6,307 bases of DNA, from contig JANZYY010000304.1 in assembly GCA_026419705.1 (NCBI GenBank), positions 1 through 6,307 of the forward strand, in the 5' to 3' direction. Numbering within the stretch: position 1 is the stretch's first letter; every line of letters starts with the position of its first letter. Below are positions 1 through 5,735 of this stretch, piece by piece. The position numbers were made by a program, and so were the translations under genes. Source of the stretch: Fischerella sp. Its GTDB lineage: Bacteria > Cyanobacteriota > Cyanobacteriia > Cyanobacteriales > Nostocaceae. The notes under the pieces were generated by a model, which saw only the letters and a program-made list of their open reading frames with translations, did no database searches and was not told where the DNA came from.

Positions 1-1338
1 GCGGATTCCCGCCTCGACACGATTTAACATTCCTTCAGAAATTTCCGAACCGTTAATAAAATGGCGGGCAATTTGAGCGACTGTGCGATTCATTGCCAAA
101 TTGTTTTGTCCTGTCGCAATCACCAAATTCACCTTCAAAATCAAGCCATTTTCATCAACCTTATAGTGATGGAACAAAGTTCCGCGTGGCGCTTCACTTA
201 CTCCCACCCCCTCTAGTTGGTTAATACCGGCATCGGCACGGAGCCGGTGGGATAATAAATCAGGATCGTCGAGTAAAACTTCAATTTTTTCAATCGATGC
301 AAGAATTTCGATCAGTCGGGCGTAGTGATAGAAAAATGATGAAGTAACTGTCCCTCTACCTCTATCTCTAAACTCCTGCAACTCACGATCGGCCAGAGGT
401 GTACCGATGTGGCTGCAAACATTCAGACGTGCCAAAGGTCCTACCCGATAAATACCACTATCTAAACGACAGCGATCGCGCTGATCGGGATAACCAAGAG
501 GACGGTAATAAGGAAACTTTAAGTAAGTCCAGGCTTCAACTGCTTCACCGATATATTCTTGATAGCGAGTTGGATCGAGCTTGTCAGCAATGATATTGCC
601 TGCACTATCAACAAAGCGGATATAGCCATCGTAATTCTCCCACAAACCCTCAGGAGTAACCAAGCCCATAAACAAGCTGGGAAAATTACCAAAGGTTTGC
701 GCTTCTGTTTCATAGTCCTGAAGCAGGCGTTTAAACAGAGCCAGTGCATTGAGTACCGTAGTGCGTACTTCTGGGATGCGGTTTTGAATATGGGTACGTC
801 CCTGCTCAGATAAAGGTTCCCTGACACCTCCCGGAACTGCCCAAGATGGGTGAATCTTGCGTCCTCCCAATATTTCTATAATCTCTTGTCCAAATTGCCG
901 CAAGCGAATACCCCCACGAGCTAGTTCTGGATCGGCTGCGATTAAGCCAAAAATATTGCGTTTGCAGGGATCGCTATCCATCCCCAGCAAAAAATCCGGC
1001 GCGCTGAGGTGGAAGAAACTGAGAGCGTGGGATTGGACGATCTGCGCCAAACTCATCAAACGGCGTAGTTTGGCGGCTGCGGGGGGAATGGTGACAGCAA
1101 GAATGCGATCGCCTGCTTTCGCAGAAGCTAACAAGTGGCTTACCGGACAAATACCACACACCCGTGCTGTAATTCCTGGCATTTCCGCCAAAGGGCGACC
1201 TTCACAAAACTTTTCAAATCCCCGAAATTCGGTTACATGGAAACGAGCATCGCTGACTTGTCCCGTATCATCAAGATAAATGGTTATTTTGGCGTGTCCT
1301 TCAATGCGGGTAACTGGATCGATAATTACTTTTTTCAT
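1..1338 (-). CDS. hoxH: HoxH, large (catalytic) subunit of the bidirectional [NiFe]-hydrogenase, 3' end cut by window
   Basis: This is the subunit that carries the Ni-Fe active site of the cytoplasmic HoxEFUYH enzyme, which interconverts H2 with protons and electrons. The frame is open for 446 codons from the ATG at 1338 to base 1 with no stop. The N-terminus reads MKKVIIDPVTRIEGH, the typical start of group 3 large subunits. The first metal-binding motif, RVCGICPVSH, is at residues 59-68, with Cys61 and Cys64. The second motif (DPCxxCxxH) and the C-terminal peptide normally removed by the HoxW protease lie beyond the edge. The family is about 480 residues long, so roughly 40 are missing here. 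No clear Shine-Dalgarno sequence precedes the ATG. The leader is about 100 bp and includes a hairpin repeat. The gene is last of the visible cluster, after the CBS-CP12 gene. The whole visible frame was translated and shows no frameshift. Confidence 0.97.
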   Translation of the reverse strand, partial: MKKVIIDPVTRIEGHAKITIYLDDTGQVSDARFHVTEFRGFEKFCEGRPLAEMPGITARVCGICPVSHLLASAKAGDRILAVTIPPAAAKLRRLMSLAQIVQSHALSFFHLSAPDFLLGMDSDPCKRNIFGLIAADPELARGGIRLRQFGQEIIEILGGRKIHPSWAVPGGVREPLSEQGRTHIQNRIPEVRTTVLNALALFKRLLQDYETEAQTFGNFPSLFMGLVTPEGLWENYDGYIRFVDSAGNIIADKLDPTRYQEYIGEAVEAWTYLKFPYYRPLGYPDQRDRCRLDSGIYRVGPLARLNVCSHIGTPLADRELQEFRDRGRGTVTSSFFYHYARLIEILASIEKIEVLLDDPDLLSHRLRADAGINQLEGVGVSEAPRGTLFHHYKVDENGLILKVNLVIATGQNNLAMNRTVAQIARHFINGSEISEGMLNRVEAGIR

Positions 1339-1386
1339 AACTGTACTGCTGCCTAACTGGGATCGGAAATAGATTTTTCTTGATGG

Positions 1387-1434
1387 CTTAGTGTCTTGGT
1401 GTTGAAAAAACCACCAAGACGCCAAGACACAAAG
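1387..1434. repeat. Palindromic 'CCAAGAC' intergenic repeat, hairpin in the hoxH leader
   Basis: The arms gtcttggtg (1393-1401) and caccaagac (1412-1420) are a perfect 9-bp inverted repeat around a 10-base loop. The right side holds a second copy, gccaagacac (1421-1430), so the left arm can pair in two registers. The wider element runs from cttagtgtcttgg to ccaagacacaaag. From memory, similar ccaagacaccaagacacaaag strings are common between genes in Nostoc-type genomes. I therefore read it as a dispersed repeat rather than a hox-specific site. On the transcribed minus strand no U-run follows the stem, so it does not look like an intrinsic terminator. It could act as an mRNA stabiliser or attenuator between the CBS-CP12 gene and hoxH. 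Confidence 0.7.
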
Positions 1435-1439
1435 GAATG

Positions 1440-2060
1440 TCAACCACTGCACCAGTCGTCATAGATTTTCTTGGCCTCTGGATACTCATCGCAGTATTCT
1501 TCAAAGGCTGTTTTGACGACTCTCTCTGCACGTTGATGGGCGATTTCGGCTTGCAGTTCTTCGATGACATCCCAAGCTGCGGCACATTCTTCTGAACGAA
1601 TACCTTTTTGAGCGCAAATAGCCCGAGCTTTTTTAATTTCGTCCTGGAGTTGTTGCTCTAGCAGAATGGTGCGGGGTTGTTCGAGAAAGTTACTGTTAGC
1701 TAGAATATCAGCTAGCGAAATGATACCTAGCAATTCACCGTGGATAACGGGTGCTCTTTGTATATGATGATCGGCAAATAATCGCGCTACGTATTCTAAA
1801 CCAAGGTCGGGATTGACGACGATACAAGGTTTGGTCATGACTTCATAGACACGTACCCGATTGGGGTCTTTGCCATAGGCAATGACTTTATACACAATGT
1901 CACTTTCGGTAATAATTCCGTAAGCGTCCTGTTCGTGACGACGATCTACTATCAGTGCTTTCCAGTCTCTCGCCCTCATCAGCCTGACTGCTTCAGCCAC
2001 TGTTGCGGAACTGCGGATGGTGGCGACGTCTTTAGTCATAATGTCTGCGGCTTTGAGCAT
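1440..2060 (-). CDS. CBS-pair/CP12 fusion protein (redox and adenylate-responsive regulator) in the hox cluster
   Basis: A 206-residue soluble protein with two parts. Residues 1-122 form a tandem CBS (Bateman) module. The two nucleotide-site type motifs are GIITESD (48-54) and GIISLAD (112-118). Residues about 135-206 match CP12, the small disordered protein that binds GAPDH and phosphoribulokinase and shuts the Calvin cycle when oxidised. The diagnostic CP12 core AWDVIEEL is at 162-169, preceded by the cysteine pair Cys149/Cys159. The C-terminal pair is unusual: Cys190 sits in the expected CDEYPEA context, but the partner expected a few residues later is absent and a cysteine occurs near the end (Cys204). 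The ATG at 2060 is chosen because a consensus AGGAGGT lies 5 bases upstream. A longer TTG-started frame from 2105 would put this site inside the gene. CBS-CP12 fusions are known in cyanobacteria. A role in coordinating hydrogenase with carbon fixation is inference from position. Confidence 0.93.
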   Translation of the reverse strand: MLKAADIMTKDVATIRSSATVAEAVRLMRARDWKALIVDRRHEQDAYGIITESDIVYKVIAYGKDPNRVRVYEVMTKPCIVVNPDLGLEYVARLFADHHIQRAPVIHGELLGIISLADILANSNFLEQPRTILLEQQLQDEIKKARAICAQKGIRSEECAAAWDVIEELQAEIAHQRAERVVKTAFEEYCDEYPEAKKIYDDWCSG

Positions 2061-2065
2061 AGTTA

Positions 2066-2072
2066 ACCTCCT
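2066..2072 (-). promoter_or_regulatory. Consensus ribosome binding site of the CBS-CP12 gene
   Basis: The minus strand reads AGGAGGT followed by TAACT and then ATG, a full anti-16S match with 5-base spacing. It is the strongest Shine-Dalgarno sequence in the window and fixes the start at 2060. It suggests the CBS-CP12 protein is translated at least as well as its hydrogenase neighbours. Confidence 0.9.
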
Positions 2073-2139
2073 AAAAATTGATGGAGTGATGGGGGAACTG
2101 AACAATTTAATATATTTTCCACTCCTCTACTCCCCCTAC

Positions 2140-2685
2140 CTAGCCAAATTTGATCAATTCGCGTCCTGCTAGTTGTGGTGTTTCTCCGTGTAAAATCGGC
2201 TCTAGTGCCGCTTTAATGCGAGTTGCTGAGGGTGGACATCCTGGTAAGTAAATATCAACTGGTACTACTGTGTGAACTGGTGTGACTCGATCGAGTAATT
2301 GTGGTACAATCCCCAGTTCTTGGGGAATTTGCCCGTGGATATCTGCAGCTTCGATATAACAACGCTGAAGAACGGGTTCGGCGCTACCTAAGGGATTGCG
2401 TAAAGCGGTGACATTACCAGTAACAGCACAGTCACCAAAGGAGATTAGTATTTGCGATCGCTCTCTGACTGTTTTAATCATTGCCAGATGTTCTTTGTTG
2501 GCGATCGCACCTTCTACTAGTACCACATCCACCCCTTCTGGATATTCCTTTGCATCCATGAAGGGGCTGTAAACTAAATCTACCTGTGCGGCTAAATCAA
2601 ACAGCCATTCGTCTAGGTCAAGAAAGGACATATGACAGCCAGAACAACCACCGAGCCATACTGTTGCTAATTTCAAACGAGCCAT
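2140..2685 (-). CDS. hoxY: HoxY, small subunit of the bidirectional [NiFe]-hydrogenase
   Basis: This 181-residue subunit pairs with HoxH and carries the [4Fe-4S] cluster that passes electrons between the Ni-Fe site and the diaphorase part. The short length without a twin-arginine signal or a C-terminal medial/distal cluster domain fits the cytoplasmic group 3d small subunit. The proximal-cluster ligands are visible: Cys14 and Cys17 in LGGCSGCHMSF, Cys86 in SFGDCAVTGN, and Cys150 in YLPGCPPSA. The ATG at 2685 has AAGGAG at 5-base spacing. The gene lies 71 bp after hoxU and 79 bp before the CBS-CP12 start, all on one strand, consistent with a single transcript. Nothing appears broken. Confidence 0.97.
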   Translation of the reverse strand: MARLKLATVWLGGCSGCHMSFLDLDEWLFDLAAQVDLVYSPFMDAKEYPEGVDVVLVEGAIANKEHLAMIKTVRERSQILISFGDCAVTGNVTALRNPLGSAEPVLQRCYIEAADIHGQIPQELGIVPQLLDRVTPVHTVVPVDIYLPGCPPSATRIKAALEPILHGETPQLAGRELIKFG

Positions 2686-2690
2686 TTTTT

Positions 2691-2696
2691 CTCCTT
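2691..2696 (-). promoter_or_regulatory. Ribosome binding site of hoxY
   Basis: The minus strand reads AAGGAG, then five A residues, then ATG. This supports the ATG at 2685 as the hoxY start. Confidence 0.8.
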
Positions 2697-2741
2697 GTGT
2701 TGGTTGATAGTTGGTGAAGTGTAATCAGTTGTTTTCTGCCT

Positions 2742-2762
2742 ACTAACCACTAACCACTAACC
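2742..2762. repeat. Three tandem copies of heptamer ACTAACC across the hoxU stop codon
   Basis: The plus strand has ACTAACC exactly three times in a row (2742-2748, 2749-2755, 2756-2762). It resembles the short tandemly repeated heptamers known from heterocyst-forming cyanobacteria. The array spans the hoxU TAG at 2757-2759, so the last hoxU codon overlaps the repeat. Upstream on the plus strand, tggttgatagttggtg (2701-2716) is an imperfect reverse complement of the array, so the hoxU-hoxY spacer transcript could fold into a loose hairpin. Confidence 0.7.
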
Positions 2763-3476
2763 AATATTCCATTGCTGTTTCTCTCTTGCAGTGACAAGAA
2801 AGTCGAGTTTGGCGCGATCGTGTTTCATTTCGCCGATGCTCGAGCCTTTGTAAAAAATTGCACCTGTAGGACAAGCGTTGACACATTTGCCACAGGAAGT
2901 ACAAGTTTGTGATGTTCCCCAAGGCTGGTTCAAATCGGTAATTACGTGGGAATTTGTACCTCTACCCGCCATATCCCAGGTATGAGCACCTTCAATTTCG
3001 TCACAAACACGGATGCAACGAGTGCAGAGAATACAACGGTTGTGGTCAATGCCAAAGCGATCGTGGGAAACATCGACTTTGCGATCGGGGAAGTGGTATT
3101 CTAGCCGCACGTGATCCATACCCATCTCAATTGCTAAGTCCTGCAACTCGCAATTGCCATTTGCTACGCACACCGAGCAAATGTGATTTCCTTCTGCAAA
3201 TAGCATTTCTACGATCGTGCGGCGGTATTTCTGCAGGCGATCGCTGTTTGTTTGAATTTCCATGCCTTCAGCAACTTTTGTGACACAAGCTGGTTGTAAT
3301 TTATTGCTACCGGCAATTTCGACTAGGCAAAGCCGACAGGCGCCAACTTCCGAAACTCCTTCTAGATAGCACAGTGTGGGAATATGAATTCCTGCATCCC
3401 GCGCTGCTTCAAGTACGGTTTCACCTTCGCGGGCACTGACTAATTGGTCATTAATTGTTAAAGTTTTGACTGTCAT
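2757..3476 (-). CDS. hoxU: HoxU, iron-sulfur subunit of the hydrogenase diaphorase module
   Basis: A 239-residue electron-transfer subunit homologous to the N-terminal part of NuoG of complex I. It links the HoxF flavin site to HoxY. In order there is a plant-type [2Fe-2S] ferredoxin domain with Cys36, Cys47, Cys50 and Cys64; a His-Cys cluster motif HICSVCVANGNC with His98, Cys100, Cys103 and Cys109; and two [4Fe-4S] motifs, CILCTRCIRVC (Cys148, 151, 154, 158) and CTSCGKCVNAC (Cys192, 195, 198, 202, followed by P). All ligands are intact and the length is normal. The start at 3476 has only a weak AGAAG-like Shine-Dalgarno sequence. It follows an unrelated membrane-protein gene by 65 bp rather than following hoxF directly, so the hox genes are split here by three inserted genes. 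Confidence 0.97.
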   Translation of the reverse strand: MTVKTLTINDQLVSAREGETVLEAARDAGIHIPTLCYLEGVSEVGACRLCLVEIAGSNKLQPACVTKVAEGMEIQTNSDRLQKYRRTIVEMLFAEGNHICSVCVANGNCELQDLAIEMGMDHVRLEYHFPDRKVDVSHDRFGIDHNRCILCTRCIRVCDEIEGAHTWDMAGRGTNSHVITDLNQPWGTSQTCTSCGKCVNACPTGAIFYKGSSIGEMKHDRAKLDFLVTAREKQQWNIG

Positions 3477-3506
3477 TGCTATTCTTCTACTTCAACTGAA
3501 AAATGC

Positions 3507-3525
3507 TTCAAAATTTTGTTTTGAA
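3507..3525. promoter_or_regulatory. AT-rich inverted repeat upstream of hoxU, possible operator or hairpin
   Basis: TTCAAAA (3507-3513), a 5-base spacer TTTTG and TTTTGAA (3519-3525) form a perfect 7-bp inverted repeat. It lies 30 bases upstream of the hoxU start, in the 65-bp gap after the DUF-like gene. The two-fold symmetry could be a binding site for a dimeric regulator of a separate hoxUYH transcript. It could also be chance in AT-rich DNA. It does not match the NtcA pattern (GTA-N8-TAC), and I could not match it to a LexA box. No clear -35/-10 pair is seen next to it. Confidence 0.35.
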
Positions 3526-3541
3526 AGGGCTTTATTTCCTT

Positions 3542-4369
3542 TTATCGAAACTCTGCCCGCTCAATCTTGCTACGGAAGAATTCTAAGTAACTTTCTGTGC
3601 CAAACCACCAACCTAAGTTGATTTGGGAAGGGATTGTAAAGCCTGCATATGTTTTTTCTTGCTGTACTTCTCCGCCAAAAGGAATATAAGTGAAACTACC
3701 ATTATTAGTGTGTTCCCCCCAACGTGGGAAAGAAATTTTCAGCACTTTGCCGTCAGCATCTATAATTAGCGTCAGTGTGACAGGTTCGCCATCAATCTTC
3801 AGGCTAGCTTGGATAGTCCTCTCATTAATTGTTTGCCAATTTACACCCTGTTGGGGCAATAAGGCAGAGGGTAGCCAAAGTAATTCTCCAGCAAGTCTTG
3901 CCATGCTGGAGCGGGTAATATCAGGATTGTGAGCATTTACTAACGGCATCAGCCCCCAAAGGGAGAATTGCATGCGACCCGATTTGTTGGCATAACTATC
4001 GGCTCCCATAAATTGAAATAAACCACGACCGATAACTGCTTTCCAAACAAATCCTTTGGCTGAGATAATTTCTTTAGCTCGCATCGGTATCCACGGTTTA
4101 TCTCCTTCCATCCTAAAACTGCCACTCATTTCCAAGCTTACAGAAGTAGCAAGGGGAGTTCCTGGAGCAATGGCATGGAGAAAGTAACGCCTGACGGGAA
4201 CAGGTAATTCTGCAACCATGTCCTCAGTGAAACGAATTTCTGTAGGTGTAGTCAACAGCGCTCGCCAAATCCTGTTGACTTCTTGTTCGTTTCTGATTCG
4301 TAAAGTTACCAGAATCAGTAAGGCGATCGCCAGCAATACACCAATACTGAGTAAAATGTTTGCATTCAT
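3542..4369 (-). CDS. Membrane-anchored protein of unknown function, possibly DUF6544/DUF6920-like
   Basis: A 275-residue protein that I cannot assign a function. Residues about 5-23 are one strongly hydrophobic segment followed by Arg24-Ile-Arg26, which fits an N-terminal membrane anchor with the rest outside or peripheral. The body is rich in beta-type stretches and carries LPVPVRRYFLHAI (55-67), a cluster around GRGLFQFMGADSYANKSGRM (114-133), ELLWLPSALLP (162-172) and GWWFGTESYLEFF (253-265). The 'LPxPVRRYF' stretch and the later 'WLPSALLP' recall uncharacterised families such as DUF6544 or DUF6920; this is from memory and tentative. The ATG at 4369 has AGGA only 2 bases away, a close-spaced site. 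No redox-cluster cysteines are present, so nothing ties it biochemically to the hydrogenase. It lies 31 bp after the flavoprotein remnant. Confidence 0.75.
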   Translation of the reverse strand: MNANILLSIGVLLAIALLILVTLRIRNEQEVNRIWRALLTTPTEIRFTEDMVAELPVPVRRYFLHAIAPGTPLATSVSLEMSGSFRMEGDKPWIPMRAKEIISAKGFVWKAVIGRGLFQFMGADSYANKSGRMQFSLWGLMPLVNAHNPDITRSSMARLAGELLWLPSALLPQQGVNWQTINERTIQASLKIDGEPVTLTLIIDADGKVLKISFPRWGEHTNNGSFTYIPFGGEVQQEKTYAGFTIPSQINLGWWFGTESYLEFFRSKIERAEFR

Positions 4370-4399
4370 TTTCCTGACCCCATCTAGTCATTTAGGTAG

Positions 4400-4747
4400 T
4401 TAGGTTGGGTTTTCCTCGCCTTTAACCCAGTATTTTTGATCTCGCTTGGATTTGCTTGCAGCAGATTCCTTCATGATGGCGAACATCATTTTGAAAAAGC
4501 CAAACTATCCGTTTACAATTCCTGCGGTCAGTAAACCCCCAATTGTCGCTCCCACGATGTCATGAACTAGAGCATCTGTTCCAGTTAAATACAAGTTTTT
4601 AATCGGAGTTTTTGCGTTAATCCAGCGTCGATCAAATCTTTCTGACACTGAGGGAATTCCATCAACAGAGCCGCGATCGCTGCCATTTTTCAATTGAGCA
4701 TACATAACCAACCTTCCTGTTGCATCTGCTATGTATACCTCAGCCAT
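4400..4747 (-). pseudogene. Decayed C-terminal end of a phytoene-desaturase/retinol-saturase-like FAD oxidoreductase
   Basis: The frame from the ATG at 4747 codes 80 residues and ends at TAG (4505-4507). Residues about 29-78 match the C-terminal FAD-domain end of phytoene-desaturase and carotenoid-isomerase-like flavoproteins: IPSVSERFDRRW, then TPIKNLYLTGTDAL, then IVGATIGGLLTAGIVNG. Full members run to roughly 500 residues, and the N-terminal GxGxxG dinucleotide-binding part is absent. After the TAG the same frame stays open for 34 more codons (FGFFKMMFAIMKE, then a basic tail) to TAA at 4400-4402. This looks like protein that was once continuous, so the TAG is probably a nonsense mutation. 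The ATG overlaps the end of the preceding gene by 8 bases. The exact upstream break cannot be placed. A functional 80-residue protein is unlikely because the catalytic core is missing. Confidence 0.75.
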
Positions 4748-5735
4748 TGCTGACAGCTGAGCGAGCTAGTAATTTGTGGGCATGAGCAGCCTTTGCTAGC
4801 GGCAGGCGATCGGCAATAATGGGTTTAATTTGCTTGTGTACCAGCAAGTTTAATAATTTAGTCACATCCTCACGAAACCAGTCCGGATGCTGTTTTTTGA
4901 ATCCAGCAATGTTGTAAAACGAAGCTTTTTTACCATCTAGCAGTAATTGTAATAGCGACAACAGGATAAAATTTGCCCCTCGCTGGAATATTCGACTCCA
5001 CTTTGGATTCAAAGCACAACAGAAGCCGTAATTAATCAGTAGTCCTTTGTTTCGTAGTGTTTTGTAAGAATTGAGCAGGTGACTACCCCCAATAGCATCG
5101 CAGACAACGTCCACGCCGTCACCTGTCAGGCTGTAAATCTGTTGGACGAAATCTTCATGTTTGTAATCAATTGGGACTCTTCCTAAACTAGAAACGAGTT
5201 CGTGTTTAGGTTTAGAGGCTGTTCCATACATCTCCAAGTCTGCCAGCTTGCCTGATTCTAGTAATGCTGTGCCAACCCCTCCCGCTGCACCATGAATTAA
5301 AATGCGATCGCCAGGTTTAACCTTCGCAATCCGATACAATAGTTGGTAAGCTGTGACATATTGCAACACCAAATTCACTGCTTCTAGTGCATCAACTCCT
5401 GCCGGTACAGGCACTAATTCTGCTGCGGGTAAACACAAGAATTCACTGTAGCCACCCACAATCGTGAGAGCAACAACCCGCTGTCCCGGTTCCAAAGTGC
5501 ATACTCCCAAACCCAGTTTGTCTACAATACCAACAATTTCATAACCAGGGGAAAATGGAGGCTTAGGTATACCTAGATACAAGCCTTCACGAATTAGGAC
5601 ATCTGTAAAGGCTACCCCACTCGCCAGAATTCTCACCCGGACTTCACCAACTTTAGGTTCTGGTAGTTCATCTTCGAAAAGTTGTAAAACTTCTGGGCCA
5701 CCATGAAGGGTAATCAAAATGCGCTTGTAACTCAT
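4740..5735 (-). CDS. Medium-chain (MDR) quinone-oxidoreductase-like NAD(P)-dependent enzyme
   Basis: A 331-residue cytoplasmic oxidoreductase of the medium-chain dehydrogenase/reductase superfamily. The N-terminal GroES-like domain (about 1-110) contains GEVRVRILASGVAFTDVLIR (30-49) and PGYEIVGIV (63-71). The catalytic zinc Cys and His of alcohol dehydrogenases are replaced here (Ser39-Gly-Val-Ala region; Tyr65 in GYE) and the four-cysteine structural zinc lobe is missing. This points to a zinc-independent, quinone-oxidoreductase-type enzyme that likely uses NADPH. The Rossmann motif is GAAGGVG at 149-155. The substrate cannot be told. Its ATG overlaps the hoxF stop as ATGA, with an AGGGGAAG-like site 8 bases upstream, so it is probably translationally coupled to hoxF. 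The C-terminus (HKLLARSAVSNG) stops just where relatives usually continue into a short 'GKIVL'-type strand, so the end may have been clipped by the event that damaged the next gene. Confidence 0.87.
   Translation of the reverse strand: MSYKRILITLHGGPEVLQLFEDELPEPKVGEVRVRILASGVAFTDVLIREGLYLGIPKPPFSPGYEIVGIVDKLGLGVCTLEPGQRVVALTIVGGYSEFLCLPAAELVPVPAGVDALEAVNLVLQYVTAYQLLYRIAKVKPGDRILIHGAAGGVGTALLESGKLADLEMYGTASKPKHELVSSLGRVPIDYKHEDFVQQIYSLTGDGVDVVCDAIGGSHLLNSYKTLRNKGLLINYGFCCALNPKWSRIFQRGANFILLSLLQLLLDGKKASFYNIAGFKKQHPDWFREDVTKLLNLLVHKQIKPIIADRLPLAKAAHAHKLLARSAVSNG

Larger units (their letters stand above)
472..5311. repeat. Eight dispersed HIP1 octamers (GCGATCGC)
   Basis: GCGATCGC occurs at 472-479, 1105-1112, 2454-2461, 2501-2508, 3237-3244, 4323-4330, 4673-4680 and 5304-5311. 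That is far more than the about 0.1 expected by chance in 6.3 kb. This is the highly iterated palindrome of many cyanobacterial genomes. All copies lie inside coding or former coding sequence, including one in the flavoprotein remnant and one in the MDR gene. The accessory genes therefore share the host-type signature of the hox genes. Confidence 0.9.

Noticed and set aside
399..827. Several 60-100 codon frames on both strands
   Set aside because: They all overlap hoxH, whose translation is continuous and family-typical here.
857..1279. 140-codon open frame on the plus strand
   Set aside because: It is antisense to the fully intact hoxH frame, has no recognisable domain and is a shadow of the codon bias of hoxH.
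1387..1434. Rho-independent terminator after the CBS-CP12 gene
   Set aside because: On the transcribed minus strand the stem is followed by ACTAAGCC, with no U-run. The T-rich stretch is in the loop instead.
2061..2105. N-terminal extension of the CBS-CP12 frame from a TTG at 2105
   Set aside because: The consensus AGGAGGT at 2066-2072 would lie inside it, and the CBS domain begins right at the ATG at 2060.
4505..4507. Programmed read-through or pyrrolysine at the TAG
   Set aside because: The N-terminal catalytic part is already missing, no recoding signal is visible, and pyrrolysine use is not expected in cyanobacteria.
4505..4747. A stand-alone 80-residue small gene
   Set aside because: It matches only the C-terminal tip of a much larger flavoprotein family, and the frame continues protein-like past the TAG, so a remnant is the better reading.
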